Assembly: GCA_033296885.1 (NCBI GenBank)
Contig: MU863881.1
Coordinates: 248,001 to 312,000, forward strand
Reading direction: 5' to 3'
DNA length: 64,000 nt
Origin: Triangularia verruculosa
Taxonomy: Eukaryota; Ascomycota; Sordariomycetes; Sordariales; Podosporaceae
Part shown: positions 10,853 to 21,859 of the stretch, one piece after another
How positions within the stretch are numbered: position 1 is the first letter of the stretch
Layout of the letters: every line of letters begins with the position of its first letter
Notes under the pieces: model-generated
What the model saw: only the letters and a program-made list of their open reading frames with translations
Told to the model about the DNA's origin: nothing
Databases searched by the model: none
Program-made: the position numbers and the translations under genes

Positions 10853-12482
10853 TTTCGTGATGGTTGCACCAGGCTCTGTTTGATAGTCTAGGCGTTCATT
10901 GAAGCACATGGCGACCCAGGTTTCTTTATAGCCGAACATCATGGAGATAGGGATGTTGCATGTTTCCGTCCTCGACTCTGGATGCGGGGCAAGGTGGACT
11001 TTTCCTTCCTTCTCAGCAGTCTCGAGGGCATCCAAAGCCTGCTTGCAGCTTTGAGAGGCAAGGCAGAATCTTTGCGCGGGAATAAGGCACGATTGGGCTT
11101 GCTGAAGGAGCTAAGATGCCATGGAACCGGTGTTCGCTAGAGCGGGAATGGGACGGTCAAGAGCGCAATCCTTCGTGCTCTACCTTACCTATCTACACTC
11201 ACAGCAAAGAAAGCCGTCGAGTTAGCCTTCGTGTTCCCGGACCCGCCAGCACATGATCCCAGAATAGATTCATCCCAGAACTTATCTGAGTTAGAGTCAT
11301 TGGCCGTTGAATCCGAGCAGCGTGCCGCCAGAACTGACCCAAGGTCAACGATGATGCCCTGAAGTAGAACACGGGACGCAACATTCCGCGCGCCCTGAAA
11401 AGACTGGCCTTCAGATGAACGCAGTTCCATGACTGTCCTAGGTGGCGCGTTCAGCATTTAGACACTGAAGTTCGGTGCCCATTAATAATCACAGAAATTG
11501 GGGTCGGTGGTAGGATTGTAGATAATAATCAGGGACCGATCAAGTGGGGAGGAATCTCGAGTTGCCAAGAGGAACATGGCCCGTGCTCAACAGCATCCAA
11601 CGGAACTTGGCTTCCATGGCACAACACCAAGACTTTCCAAGCACAACAAATTTGAACCACGAGAGCTTGGCCAATCACTGCCTCGGTACCATTCATTACT
11701 TCATTTGGCAGTTACCAGCCTGTTGGCTTTTCAGGTTGGCCCTCATCAGACCCCCCGAGCTTGCCGACTGGATTACCACCTATGCAACATCATGGCTAAC
11801 AGCCCGGAAACTGACTGATTGTGGTGGCGTGAATGACTGGAGACTAACAAGAGCCTGGGACACGATCTTTCACAACCATCGACATGTCAGATCTTACCCC
11901 TCAACTCGACCACAAGCCGCGGCAAGCGGGCAAAGACTGGACAGTAGATACGAGTATGATAGCTTTGGACATGCGGCCATTCGATAATCTACCTTTATTT
12001 GATGAGTTACATTGTGCAAAGTGGCAGAACTCTCCCCTTCCGGCAGAGCCTTGCATAAGCTGACTTCTGTGGCTTGCAGACCGGCCTCGCTAGGAGTTCG
12101 AGAGCGAATGAACAAGACTGAACGAACATCTTTCAGGCATCAGATCAGCGCGTCCCGCGTTGTTTGCATCTAATTCGTCCTTGGCAAAATAATGGGTTCT
12201 CGACAAAGACTGCAGGCGCCAATCGCGCGATCACACATCTCTGCTGTCCAGGCCTAGCCCTCATGGATATGCATTCCGAAGTCCTCCAAGCCCAACAGAT
12301 TAGACACCTGCCTGTCCTTTGATAGCCTCCAGCAAATCCCACCCAGGTGTTCAATGCTAAAAACATATCCTTTCACGCTTGCATTAATCTTGAGGCAACT
12401 CCTGTTCATCAGCATCCTGACACATTTGATCTGCTGTGTCTTGGTGTTGATCACCCTGATACTAGGCTTTCCTTCCTCGACC
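10853..12482. other. Divergent intergenic region between esterase and HET gene
   Basis: About 1.6 kb with both promoters. A minus-strand ATG frame of 90 codons (11457-11185) and several plus-strand frames lack recognisable motifs or codon bias. An in-frame upstream ATG of the HET gene sits at 12354 (see the HET entry). Confidence 0.45.
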
Positions 12483-15400
12483 ATGTCTCGCCACCAATAT
12501 ACAAACGGTGTGGATATGATGGACACAGTCGAAATCAACGGCCGCACCTATGTCTCAACGGATTCACAGAGAGACTCCCGCAAGTACCGGTCAAAGGTGC
12601 TCCTTTGGAACGACCTGGATTTCCAGAAACTGGACAAATACCAGTATCGCCCACTTTCATCCATGCAACGACGTATTCGACTGCTCCGTCTCGAAGGGGG
12701 CGGTCACGGGAACCCGGAAATTTCATGCGAGCTTTTTGAAGCTGATTTTGACCGAAAGCTTGGTGTCCAAATTACACCACCCCATGACCAACCCAAGACT
12801 CTCTCGGCCTCGGGCAGCAGCAATTCCACTGCTGTCACTCTCAGACGCTTGGAATACGAGGCACTGTCATGGTGCTGGGGCGTCGAGAACAAGGATTTCG
12901 GGATCCGCGTCAAGAAGGACGGCAAGACGTTTCGACTGCCGGTCACGAGAGAGCTCGCACTCGCACTGAAGTACCTGAGAAGGACAAACCATGATCGAAT
13001 CTTGTGGATTGATGCAATCTGCATTGACCAGGAGAATCACGAGGAACGAAACCACCAAGTTCAAATGATGTCGTTGATCTATACTTCAGCTATCCAGGTG
13101 TGCGTATGGCTTGGGGAGGACAACGATGACAGTGCAACCGCCATAAGCTTCATCCGCGAGATCATGCAGCTTGAAAATTTCGACGCCATTGCTGCAAACA
13201 AAGACAATGCGACCAAGTGGCAATCTCTACTGCTGCTAATGCAGCGGCCCTGGTTCTCTCGACGCTGGGTCGTGCAGGAAATCGCCTTGGCTCGCAAAGC
13301 CACCATCTACTGCGGCAAGGATAAGATTGCTTGGAAAAACTTTGCCGTGGCAGTGGAGCTTTTTGTTGAAGTTGAAACAGCCACCCATCGCCTATCAGAG
13401 GTGATGCAGAAGACTGAGGCCTTCAATCACGTACCTCAATGGTTTGAGCATGTCTCTGAGCTCGGGGCCAGCGTTCTAGTGCAGGCCACGGGGAAGGTGT
13501 TCCGTCGTGACACAGTCGAAGACGAACCTGAAAGCGAATCGGAGCCCCGTGGCTCACCGTCCTCCCGTCCTGCCGCAACGAAAGCTCGACAGGCAACATC
13601 GAACCGTGTGAATCATAATCCGCCGAAGAATGGGGACCAGACCACTCCAACGAACAATACCGATTCTCAGCCCGATGTTGCCGGCCCGGATGAAAAGGAA
13701 GAGTCGGGTCAAAGCATCCCCCCTCGCCCTCTTTTAGGACTGGAGTATCTTGTTTCCAGCCTTTCCGTCTTCGAGGCCACACAGCCTCGTGATGCAGTGT
13801 ATTCCCTGCTTGCCATTGCTAGAGACACCACACCGATGGCTGAGCTATCAACAGCAACCCAAACTGTATCCAAAGATGCGATTCTCCTGATGACAGTATC
13901 AAGTTTTCTAGAACGGAAACCATTTCGTGTTGATTATGCCCGGCCATATAGCGACATCTGCAAAGATTTCATTGCGTTCTGTATCGAACGAGCGCAGAAT
14001 ACCGATCCGATGAGAGCTCTTGACATTCTTTGTCGCCCCTGGGCACCAACGCCACAGCCCTATGGGCGTGCTACTGTGGTTCACAAAAAGCCTGTTCCAT
14101 ACAAGGCGTTGAGGAAGGGGAGGAAACCACTTTGGTCGAGCAAGGATAAGAAAAAAAGGAAGAGTGCGGAGGAGAAGGAGGCCCGTAGACAGGAACTGGA
14201 GAAGTATTACGCCGATTCTACGTCAGCTTCTACAGCACCCAAAGATCATGTAACTTGGTTGAAAGAGATTGGCGAATTTCTTCCCAAGCGGCCTGCCGAT
14301 TCCGGGCGCACTGCCTCAAACAATGTAGTTGATGACGAGGAGAATGGAGATCAACATACACAGCTATCCAATGACCAAAAACAGCTCGAAGAGGCCGACG
14401 AAGACCAAGACATCACGCTGCCTTCGTGGGTTTCCCCTATATCGGGCGCAGCGTTTGCCCTATACCACCACCCGGGTATGCAGAGTATGAAACGAATGGG
14501 AAGAAAGAATGCCGATCCTTTGGTTGGGCTTCCACTTGACGGGCATCGCAACTACTCAGCGGCGCAAAATACAAAGACTAACTTGCAACAACTTCGATTT
14601 CGTAAGAGATCGACATTGGGACACCACAGCCTCTACGTGGAAGGGTTCATTCTGGACGTGATCAAGGAAGTCAAAGAGCCCGCCCGCCTCGGAGCTATTC
14701 CCGAGACATGGACCCAGCTAGCCAAGTGGGATGACGCAGTGGAGGGAAAGACTGATCCGCCGGCTGAGTTTTGGCGTACCCTGGTCGCCGACAGGGGCAA
14801 GGACAACCGCAATCCCCCATACTATTACGCAACAGCCTGCAAAGAATCTGTCAAGAAGGGTGGCCTACGCGGAGGATCAGTCGACACAGGTGCCCTGATT
14901 GCAAGCGAGCGCAACTCGATCATCGCCGAGTTTTGCCGGCGCGTTCAAGCCGTCATCTGGAATCGTTGCATGGTCAGGACAGAGAAAGGGGCTCTTGGGC
15001 TTGCCAGCCAGGACGTGAGAAGCGGTGACCTAGTATGCATCATCTTTGGCTGCTCCGTCCCTGTGATCCTGCGGCGGAGTTCGCGTAAAAAAGAGCAAGA
15101 TCTGAGGAGAGAGAAGTTGGAAGATGACGTAGAGGCTTGCAGGAGGTTTCTGTCCAAGGTGGAGGAGTCTTGTTTTCGAAAGTTGCGCTATGAAAATACC
15201 AAAAAGACGATCGCAAAGCGGGAAGCGGAGAAAAATGCTCAGGCAGAAATGAAAAGGAAGGCGGAGGCTAGGAAAAAAGGGGATAACCCACGAGAAGGTA
15301 GAGGGACTAACGAAGATGGTGCAATGGTGTTGGATCAGCTTGAAAAGGAGCAAGAGTCCAGGAAGGATGGGGCTGTTGCGTCATGGGTGAATGTTGTTCG

Positions 15401-15722
15401 GGAGGAAACTGATATTGTCAATGAGCAGATGGTTAAATGGAAGGAAGGAGAAGAGAAAACGAGGAAAAGGAAATTGGAGGATGAGGAGGAAAGTAAAGCA
15501 CGGAAGAAGGCTGCGGCGGACCGTGAACAGCAGAGACGGACCCCGAAGGCACCGCCATCCCCACCGCCGACACTAAAGTATCCAGGACACCCGCCAGAAG
15601 ACGATAGATATTATTCTTACACCTTGCTCGGCGAGGCGTACATTCATGGCATGATGGATGGGGAGGCAATCCGGGAGCATATCATCGAAAGTCTTCCAAA
15701 ACGATGTATAGAGATCCGATAA
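12483..15722 (+). CDS. HET-domain (heterokaryon incompatibility) protein
   Basis: A single long open frame of 1079 residues from the ATG at 12483, which has A at -3 (ACCATGT). The same frame stays open upstream to an ATG at 12354 in weak context, adding 43 residues dominated by a hydrophobic helix. The HET domain spans roughly residues 120-340: YEALSWCWG (125-133), RILWIDAICIDQ (172-183), NHQVQMM and the IYTSAIQVCVWLGE strand are diagnostic. Family members trigger cell death or restrict fusion between genetically different hyphae; some act with NLR partners, none of which is visible here. The middle region (about 340-650) is hydrophilic and low-complexity, with a Lys/Arg/Glu-rich segment. The C-terminal 200 residues contain a long charged, probably coiled-coil stretch rich in Lys, Glu and Arg, unusual for HET proteins. 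No intron is needed. Confidence 0.92.
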   Translation: MSRHQYTNGVDMMDTVEINGRTYVSTDSQRDSRKYRSKVLLWNDLDFQKLDKYQYRPLSSMQRRIRLLRLEGGGHGNPEISCELFEADFDRKLGVQITPPHDQPKTLSASGSSNSTAVTLRRLEYEALSWCWGVENKDFGIRVKKDGKTFRLPVTRELALALKYLRRTNHDRILWIDAICIDQENHEERNHQVQMMSLIYTSAIQVCVWLGEDNDDSATAISFIREIMQLENFDAIAANKDNATKWQSLLLLMQRPWFSRRWVVQEIALARKATIYCGKDKIAWKNFAVAVELFVEVETATHRLSEVMQKTEAFNHVPQWFEHVSELGASVLVQATGKVFRRDTVEDEPESESEPRGSPSSRPAATKARQATSNRVNHNPPKNGDQTTPTNNTDSQPDVAGPDEKEESGQSIPPRPLLGLEYLVSSLSVFEATQPRDAVYSLLAIARDTTPMAELSTATQTVSKDAILLMTVSSFLERKPFRVDYARPYSDICKDFIAFCIERAQNTDPMRALDILCRPWAPTPQPYGRATVVHKKPVPYKALRKGRKPLWSSKDKKKRKSAEEKEARRQELEKYYADSTSASTAPKDHVTWLKEIGEFLPKRPADSGRTASNNVVDDEENGDQHTQLSNDQKQLEEADEDQDITLPSWVSPISGAAFALYHHPGMQSMKRMGRKNADPLVGLPLDGHRNYSAAQNTKTNLQQLRFRKRSTLGHHSLYVEGFILDVIKEVKEPARLGAIPETWTQLAKWDDAVEGKTDPPAEFWRTLVADRGKDNRNPPYYYATACKESVKKGGLRGGSVDTGALIASERNSIIAEFCRRVQAVIWNRCMVRTEKGALGLASQDVRSGDLVCIIFGCSVPVILRRSSRKKEQDLRREKLEDDVEACRRFLSKVEESCFRKLRYENTKKTIAKREAEKNAQAEMKRKAEARKKGDNPREGRGTNEDGAMVLDQLEKEQESRKDGAVASWVNVVREETDIVNEQMVKWKEGEEKTRKRKLEDEEESKARKKAAADREQQRRTPKAPPSPPPTLKYPGHPPEDDRYYSYTLLGEAYIHGMMDGEAIREHIIESLPKRCIEIR

Positions 15723-15854
15723 AGTTGGAGTTGCCAGCTACCGCACTGGAGTTGGTTGTCATGTGGAGTGTGTGAGATAGCTAGGTAGGTACCTACAAAT
15801 ATGTTGAAACTACGAACTACACCCTGGTAATAACAGTCTCACAGTGCCCCGAGA

Positions 15855-17029
15855 TCAAAAGACCTGAACACCACCGGGAAGCTCCTTCAGCCCTACAGAA
15901 ATAAGCCGGTTAGCAAGCCGTTCCCCACGAATCACAAAGATTCCAAGGGAAAGAAGAGAAACTCACAGGTATCAGACCCAACATCCTCCCTACTCTGCTG
16001 CTGCTTGACGCAGTCATTCGCGGCCTTTGGAGTCTGCAGCTTCAAAGCCGGGCACTGCTCGCTATGGCAGTTCGTTCCCAAGCCATCCATCGCCCTTTGC
16101 AGCGCACCGTCCTCCCATCCGAACAAGTAATCACCATGGGCCCCGTAGCCTGTCTTGTCACCGAAGCTGTACACCAGCGGCTGCTTGCCATTCTTGTAGT
16201 ATTCGGGGTTGGCAAAGGCGCCAGAGGTGTCGTACATGACTTCGTACATGACCTGCGGGATTCTGACGGGATGCGAGGCGGGACATCGGTCCCCGGCAAG
16301 GGCTTGGTTTCCGGGGGCGTAGGCGACGTGGCTTTGATGATCGGGGCTGTCGACATTTTTGCCGTCCCAGCAGGAGGGGAAGATGACGGTAACGCGGATG
16401 CCGCCGGGGCAGGGCTTGTTGGGGAACTCGGCGGTGTCAGACCTATCGCAGGGAGCGCCGTTGCCGCCCATGGTGCGGTCGTTCTTGGCGAGGCAACGGT
16501 GGCAGTTGACCAGAGGACCCGTGGACTTGGCTTTGTTGGTGGGATTACCGGCGATCATGCGGAAGCCGGGGGAGAAAACGGTGGTTTTCTTGTTGGACCC
16601 GCTGAAGGGGCGCATGTAGTAGACAGTGATGCCGCCCGTCTGGTCCATCAGGGTGCCGTTGAGCTGGCCGTTGGCCATCTGGGGGATGCGCTTGAAGGTT
16701 CCGTTCTCGGGGGACTGGAAGTAGATGGAGGCGGTCCAGTAGTTGCTAAAGTCTTCGACCATGCGGCAAGAGGTGCACTTGGACTGCTTGGGCGGGTCGA
16801 TGGTGGCGGGGTCCATCGTGACGTTGAAGGAGTTGCCGCCGACGATCTGATGCATGTGGGGGGAGAAGAGCTGGCCGGGGTTGACGATGGGGTCGGCGCG
16901 CTCGACGACGAGTTGGGAACAGCTAAATCTGAGGAAGTCAGAGCCGCGGGCGCTTTGGCGGAGGTCGAGGGTAGCTGCGTGGGCTGCTGCGAGGAGCGCA
17001 GCGACCACGAGGATGGACCGGGTCATCAT
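15855..17029 (-). CDS. Secreted DUF1996 protein
   Basis: Two exons, 17029-15967 and 15892-15855, encode 366 residues; the second exon adds only 12 residues and the stop. The start at 17029 gives a signal peptide (MMTRSILVVAALLAAAHA). Cleavage is followed by LRFSCSQLVVERADPIVNPG and the HMHQIVGGNSFN motif that defines the DUF1996 family. Other landmarks are CTSCRMVEDFSNYWTAS and the Cys-rich CHRCL and CPASHPVRIPQ segments. Such proteins are common in saprotrophic and pathogenic fungi, some attached to WSC or cellulose-binding modules; this one has none. Biochemical function is unknown. The even cysteine content and the signal peptide indicate an extracellular fold with disulfides. A TATA box lies about 115 bases upstream. 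Confidence 0.9.
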
Positions 17030-17143
17030 TGCTGATGGTACTGTACAATGTGGATCACTGGAGACTCTGTGGCGATGGGTGAGTATGACAGAAGGATACC
17101 AGGAAGAGGACGGGTTCGGATCTCCTACCGAAGCCAAGGGTAA

Positions 17144-17149
17144 TATATA
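17144..17149 (-). promoter_or_regulatory. TATA box of the DUF1996 gene
   Basis: TATATA lies 115 bases upstream of the start codon, inside an almost palindromic GGGTATATATTACCC read on the minus strand. Position and sequence suit a core promoter. Confidence 0.5.
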
Positions 17150-17765
17150 CCCATTTTTGAGGTGGCAGGCTGGGTTATCTAACATGGTCTTGGGTCGGAA
17201 TCCCTGGTTAATTTAAACACAATCTGTATAGACGTCGTGAGGGGCGTGAAATATCGGCACTTGGTACTGCTCGTCCTCTTTGCCCTGTCATCCAATCGGT
17301 TGATTTCCAGGCAAAACGACGTCGGTCCAGATCATATCTGCGCCACTTAACTGCAAATGGGTTCACGGCAACCGGCAGTTATGATGTATGGTAAGTTATT
17401 AAAAACTGAGAGAAAGTGGCCAACCAGCGTAACGATATGAGGAATAGTGTCACGGCTGCTCCAGACCACTGCACCAAAGCCACTGTGTTGCTATCAAAAG
17501 CTACACGTGAGCAATGCTTACCTCCGGCATTGCTCGCCCCGGTGGTGTATATATATGGTAGTGGCAGTGGCTGCCATCACAAATAAAATGCACTGGTTAC
17601 TAGCTTTCGAGATCAATAGTGCCGACGTTTGACACGTTCACATGGCTTCTTTTTCCATTTGCCATGACCTAGGGTACTCGCTATAGGTAGAGGCTCATGA
17701 TCGAGCCTTGTCATCTCGCTGTCGCAATCATGACTGCTTACCATACAAGGCACGTGCCAACTCAT
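17150..17765. other. Intergenic: DUF1996 promoter and pectate lyase 3' region
   Basis: About 0.6 kb without a coding frame. It contains an alternating TATATATA stretch near 17547-17555 of unknown role. Confidence 0.5.
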
Positions 17766-18915
17766 TCAAATCTTACCAATCCCCGCGCCGAGCTTCACAA
17801 GAGGGGCAACCAATAACAACGGCGTCAACTTGTATTTGTATGGCGCCTTCACAAAGTCTCCCACCTGCGTGATGTTCACGGTCGCTCCACCCCAGTCGTT
17901 CCCTAGATCATACATCTGTCAGCAGCCATTCCCATTCGAGACACATAGGTACCTAGGTAATGACGACGTCAAGCACACTTACTAGCTCCCAGGTTCGCAT
18001 AACCATCCAGCTCCTCATCACCGCATACGCACGTATTCGGCGAGTCGTCCGGAATCACCAAGCCATACGTGCTCAGCGCCTCCCTCGTGTTGCCTCTGAA
18101 AACATTGCCTTCGACAAGAACCTGGTTGTCGGACCTGGAATGGATGGCCTGGTACAAGAAGTCGACGTACAGGTTATTGTACACGTGCTGGTGCCCGAAC
18201 CTCCCCGCAGGGCCCCGGGTTCCTTCGTTTCGCCAGTAGTTGTGATGGTATGTAATGTGCAAGTGTCCAAAGTCAATGTCCCTGAAGTTGGCGTCGTTTC
18301 CCACTAACGAGGACTTCCAGTGGTCGTGAAAGTAGTTCCAGGAGACCGTAATCCAGTCTGAGCCTCGAATAATGTCGACTTGCCCGTCCTGTTGTCGAGC
18401 TTTTAGCGACTGAAACGACAAGTGATGGGCTGTCGGAAAAGACTTACATATTCGTCTGGTCCCTTCGAGATATCACTGGTGAACTCATTGTGATCAATCC
18501 AAACTCTTGTGGAGTTTCGGATGGTAATACAGTCGTTATCCAAGATGAAGCTGATCTTGAGGTTCTGGACAATCACATTGGTCGAGTTGACAATGTCAAG
18601 ACCTGATCCTGTGATGTGTGCTGTTTTGCCCACGCCAATGACCGACTTGTTGGAGCCGATCTTGGGACGGGAAGGGAAGGTTAGTTCGCCTTCCACGAGA
18701 ACGACTTTGGGTTCATCGCCAGAGACTGCTGCTCTGAAGTCGGCCACCGTGGACACTCTGACAGTAGGGCCGCCTTTGCCGCCTGTTGTTGGACCGAGAG
18801 GGTTGTCTTTGGCGAAGCCTTCGACGTCCCAGGAGGCAAGGCCGAAGAGGGAGTTTGGGACTAGCGGGAGGGCCCCGGATACGGATGCGAAGAGGAGAAG
18901 GATGTCGAACCGCAT
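17766..18915 (-). CDS. Secreted pectate lyase (polysaccharide lyase family 1)
   Basis: Three exons, 18915-18448, 18388-17983 and 17902-17766, encode 336 residues. The start gives a signal peptide (MRFDILLLFASVSGALP). The protein should cleave de-esterified pectin by calcium-dependent beta-elimination outside the cell. Features of the PL1 right-handed beta-helix are present: WDVEGFAKDNPLGPTTGG at the N terminus, NVIVQNLKI, the calcium-site strand DCITIRNSTRVWIDHNEF, DIIRGSDWITVSWNYFHDHWK with the conserved WIDH and HDH segments, and ITYHHNYWRNEGTRGPAGRFG, which carries the RxPxxR-type catalytic region (R in NEGTRGPAGRFG). The length matches fungal pectate lyases. It lies near other secreted-enzyme genes, but there is no evidence for co-regulation. 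Confidence 0.93.
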
Positions 18916-18986
18916 AGTTTCGGGTGGAGAAGCTGCATATGAAGGCCTAGAGCAGTCAGCCCTGTGCTGATGGAATGGATATTGCT

Positions 18987-18992
18987 CTTATA
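18987..18992 (-). promoter_or_regulatory. TATA box of the pectate lyase gene
   Basis: TATAAG on the minus strand lies about 75 bases upstream of the start codon at 18915. The spacing is short but acceptable for a fungal promoter. Confidence 0.4.
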
Positions 18993-19487
18993 CAAAAGAA
19001 GAGGTATACTGCCATGACGTGACGTGACGGATACTGCAACGAATAAGCTCGGCGGACGACCATTCCAGCGGGGAACCCTGTCTCCCAACACAGCGGTATG
19101 ATGTCTCCTTCCAGTCACGGTCGTGGTGATTTATCCGTCTTGGCCAAGGGATGGTGCCAAGACCCCCCCTGACAGCCCCTGAGTGGTGGAAATATACTGT
19201 CCGATCGGATCAAGGTTGCGATACTACTGCTCTAGACTGTTTGCCAGGAAGAGAAATGCGTATCGACAACGAGATCTGTCGTCAGTAACTTGCGCCACCA
19301 GACTCAGGGACGGGCCCCTTCCAAAACCTGGAATGACCATAACCGGCAGCAAACTAAACATTCTTTTATCAGTCACCATTGCGAGTGGTTAAAATAAAAA
19401 ATGTTTCAGTGAGTCGACGCATTCACGATTATCGATAAAATGAAACCGACAAGCCAGCAATAGCTATTTCGACTAGAGACCTGCACC
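18993..19487. other. Intergenic: pectate lyase promoter and SET gene 3' region
   Basis: About 0.5 kb. I see no gene and no repeat. Confidence 0.5.
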
Positions 19488-21088
19488 CTAGCCCATCATC
19501 TTCACCATGCCTGGGTCCATTACTTGCAACACCTGTCGCATAGCCCTCCCGGACTTGCCCTTCATCTTGGCCTGCTTCTTGAACTGCTCTTCTCTCTCCT
19601 TTTTCATCGCGATTTCCTTCTCTAGTCTCCTGATGATTCCATCCATGGCCTGCAGCTTCTCCTGTCCAAACTTACCAGGCACTCCAAAGCCATCAATCTC
19701 CCGCTTTACCTTTAGCGTGTATTCCAACGCCTTATCTAGATTGCCAACCTGATAGTAAAGTCTCGCGGGGTATTCGTACATGTCGGACATCTGATCGGCC
19801 AAGCCTTCCTCCTCGACGAGCTCAAACATGTGTTCTGCTTGCTTGAGTGCGCCGTCAAAGTTGCCTTCTTCAGCGAGCTTGGGAATGGAGGCTTGGTAGG
19901 CCTTGATCTTGGCGCGGTTGTCATCGGACTTCTTGATGACTTCGGGTGAGGCAGTGCAAAGCGAGCATTGGCTGCAGATGAGTAAGTATGTGGATACTAG
20001 GATCAGCAAAAGTAGGATACCGACCACTTGAAGCCCCAGACATTCTCGAGAGCTTGCTTCCGCTCTTTGGAGGGGAGGCCAGCTGTAGTATCTACCATGC
20101 TATCGTGTTAGAAAGCTGTTGAGGTAGGTGTATGGGTACTGCTGATGGCAACCACGGCAACTCACAAGTAATCGATATCTCTTCACCGGGTTCAATGTCT
20201 CTGGACGCCCAAACCGTCATGGCGAGTGTGGTCTCGGAGAAGTAGATGAAAGCACTGCACTTTGTTAACAATGTGTTGACCAATGCACAGTAAGCGCCAT
20301 CACTCACTTTGGCTTGCAGTCATGATTGAATCTCTGTGAACTGTCAGTGATCCATGTGGACATGTGCCAACGGCTGTCAAACTCACCGACAGGTCCGCAA
20401 ACAAGGCAATGAACTCTTTGCCCTGGATACCAACCGTGAAGCTGTTGGTCAACAGCAAGTCCTCGGCATCAGTGGCCCCCTCACCCCTTCCCTTCTTAGA
20501 AAGGCCCAGCACTTTCTCTGGCTCACCCAGCCGGTTTACCGCCGTCGCCAGGAGGTCTTGAACCTCCTCTCTCATGACATCAGAAGGGTACTCAGCCGCC
20601 GCCAGGATGGACGCATGGTCCACCAGAATAGCCTTACCCTTCTCGATCTTCTGCGTGGCGATTACTCCTTGTCCTTTGCCAGGGATGTCAACAACCTTGT
20701 ACGGTCTAGGCAGGTAAAGCTTGTCAGGGGCAAAGAACTTCTGATCAAAAGGGTGCTCGAGGATATTCAAGGTGCTACCGGCAACTTCTGGGGTGGTGAC
20801 AATGCTGATGCCGTGACCTTTGGGAGAGGCTGCATTTGTGTAGACACACCACGGCTCTTCGTTGGCTTCGATGCAATACGGCCGGTGGGTCCAGGGCTTC
20901 CATGCCGCTGGGTCATAGGAGTATGGCCCGATGGTGGTCAGGGCGGTGCGGTCAAAGGGGGTTGTTGGAAGGCCACGGCCACATAGTTCATCGTCATCTG
21001 GAATCTCAGTGGTGGCCCTAGCACCGAGGGTGAAGTGGGAGATGGTGAGAGCTGACGTCAAAAATGTTGTGAGGGCGAGATAAGCCAT
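19488..21088 (-). CDS. SET-domain protein with N-terminal signal peptide
   Basis: Five exons, 21088-20387, 20333-20308, 20254-20166, 20091-20025 and 19971-19488, encode 455 residues. Exon 2 is only 26 bases but encodes the core motif. The SET domain runs from about 129 to 273: YKVVDIPGKGQGVIA, then RFNHDCKPN (235-243), then GEEISITY with the catalytic-type Tyr at 273. A post-SET Cys cluster, FKCQCSLC, follows (293-300), then a helical, TPR-like C-terminal half (KQAEHMFELVEEEG, PARLYYQVGNLDKALEYT). This layout is that of SMYD-like fungal SET proteins. The odd point is the N terminus: MAYLALTTFLTSALTISHFTLGARA looks like a signal peptide, followed by a Cys-containing region. That suggests entry to the secretory pathway, unexpected for a lysine methyltransferase. 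Intron 4 uses a rare GTCGGT donor. It diverges from the phosphomannose isomerase gene. Confidence 0.85.
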
Positions 21089-21859
21089 GGCGACAACGAC
21101 TCGGACTGTTGCTGAACTTGATTACCTAGGCATGATTTCCTAGAACTGTCCAAGCTTGGAGGAATAGGTACCAAATGGAAGTTGTTGACAGCTTGCATTG
21201 TTGCTGTCACCACGGTAAAGTGTGCATTTAGCCGACTACACCATGGCCGTGGTGTTCCACTGAACACTGCCAAGCACCCTCTCTTGCTTCCATGTTGTGA
21301 GAGCGATTGGTACCGGATCATTTATCCGAGACCTTGGAACTTGTGCTTGCCGTCCAGAGATCCTCCGTATCCGTCGGGCCCCCGTTGCCGTAGAACAATG
21401 GGAGTACGACACCGCAGAGTGTCATGGCAAGGTCGTCATTGCTTTCGCGCTATATCGAAGCAAAACGTCTGGTTTGGTGATAGGTATCGACGTGCTGTTG
21501 GCTAGAAGAATTGAGTGGAGATGACATGGAGGTCAGCGCATAGTAATCACGACCCTTTGTCATGAGTTCGAAAGAACTTGTGGAAAATTGTTGACGACGC
21601 GCTTCTAAAGAAATGCTTGGAAATAGAAGAACGCGCTATCGGTGTTCTAATTTCCAAAAACGACATGCCCGGCCCCACTACTACCCCACGCCGTACCCGG
21701 CCGGTAAATCCCACATCGGCCCCACAGAAACCGGACGTGGTGACGACATCACTCTGGAGCATCATGGTGACAACATACACTTATGGAAATTGGATATTTC
21801 CATCTTTTCATCCGATCTGTAGATAGTACCCAGGCACAACAACAACTACAACAGCAAGA
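21089..21859. other. Bidirectional promoter region, SET gene / phosphomannose isomerase
   Basis: A 771-base gap between two divergent start codons must hold both promoters. No clear TATA box or repeat stands out. A partial palindrome, TTACCTAGGCATGA, lies near 21122. Confidence 0.5.

Noticed and set aside
11185..11457. Minus-strand 90-codon ATG frame between esterase and HET gene
   Set aside because: Short, no signal peptide or domain, and no promoter or splice features around it.
9014..18915. Co-regulated secretome island (esterase, DUF1996 protein, pectate lyase)
   Set aside because: Three secreted proteins within 10 kb is suggestive, but a HET gene lies among them, the genes have no shared promoter element that I can see, and such density is common in saprotrophic fungi.
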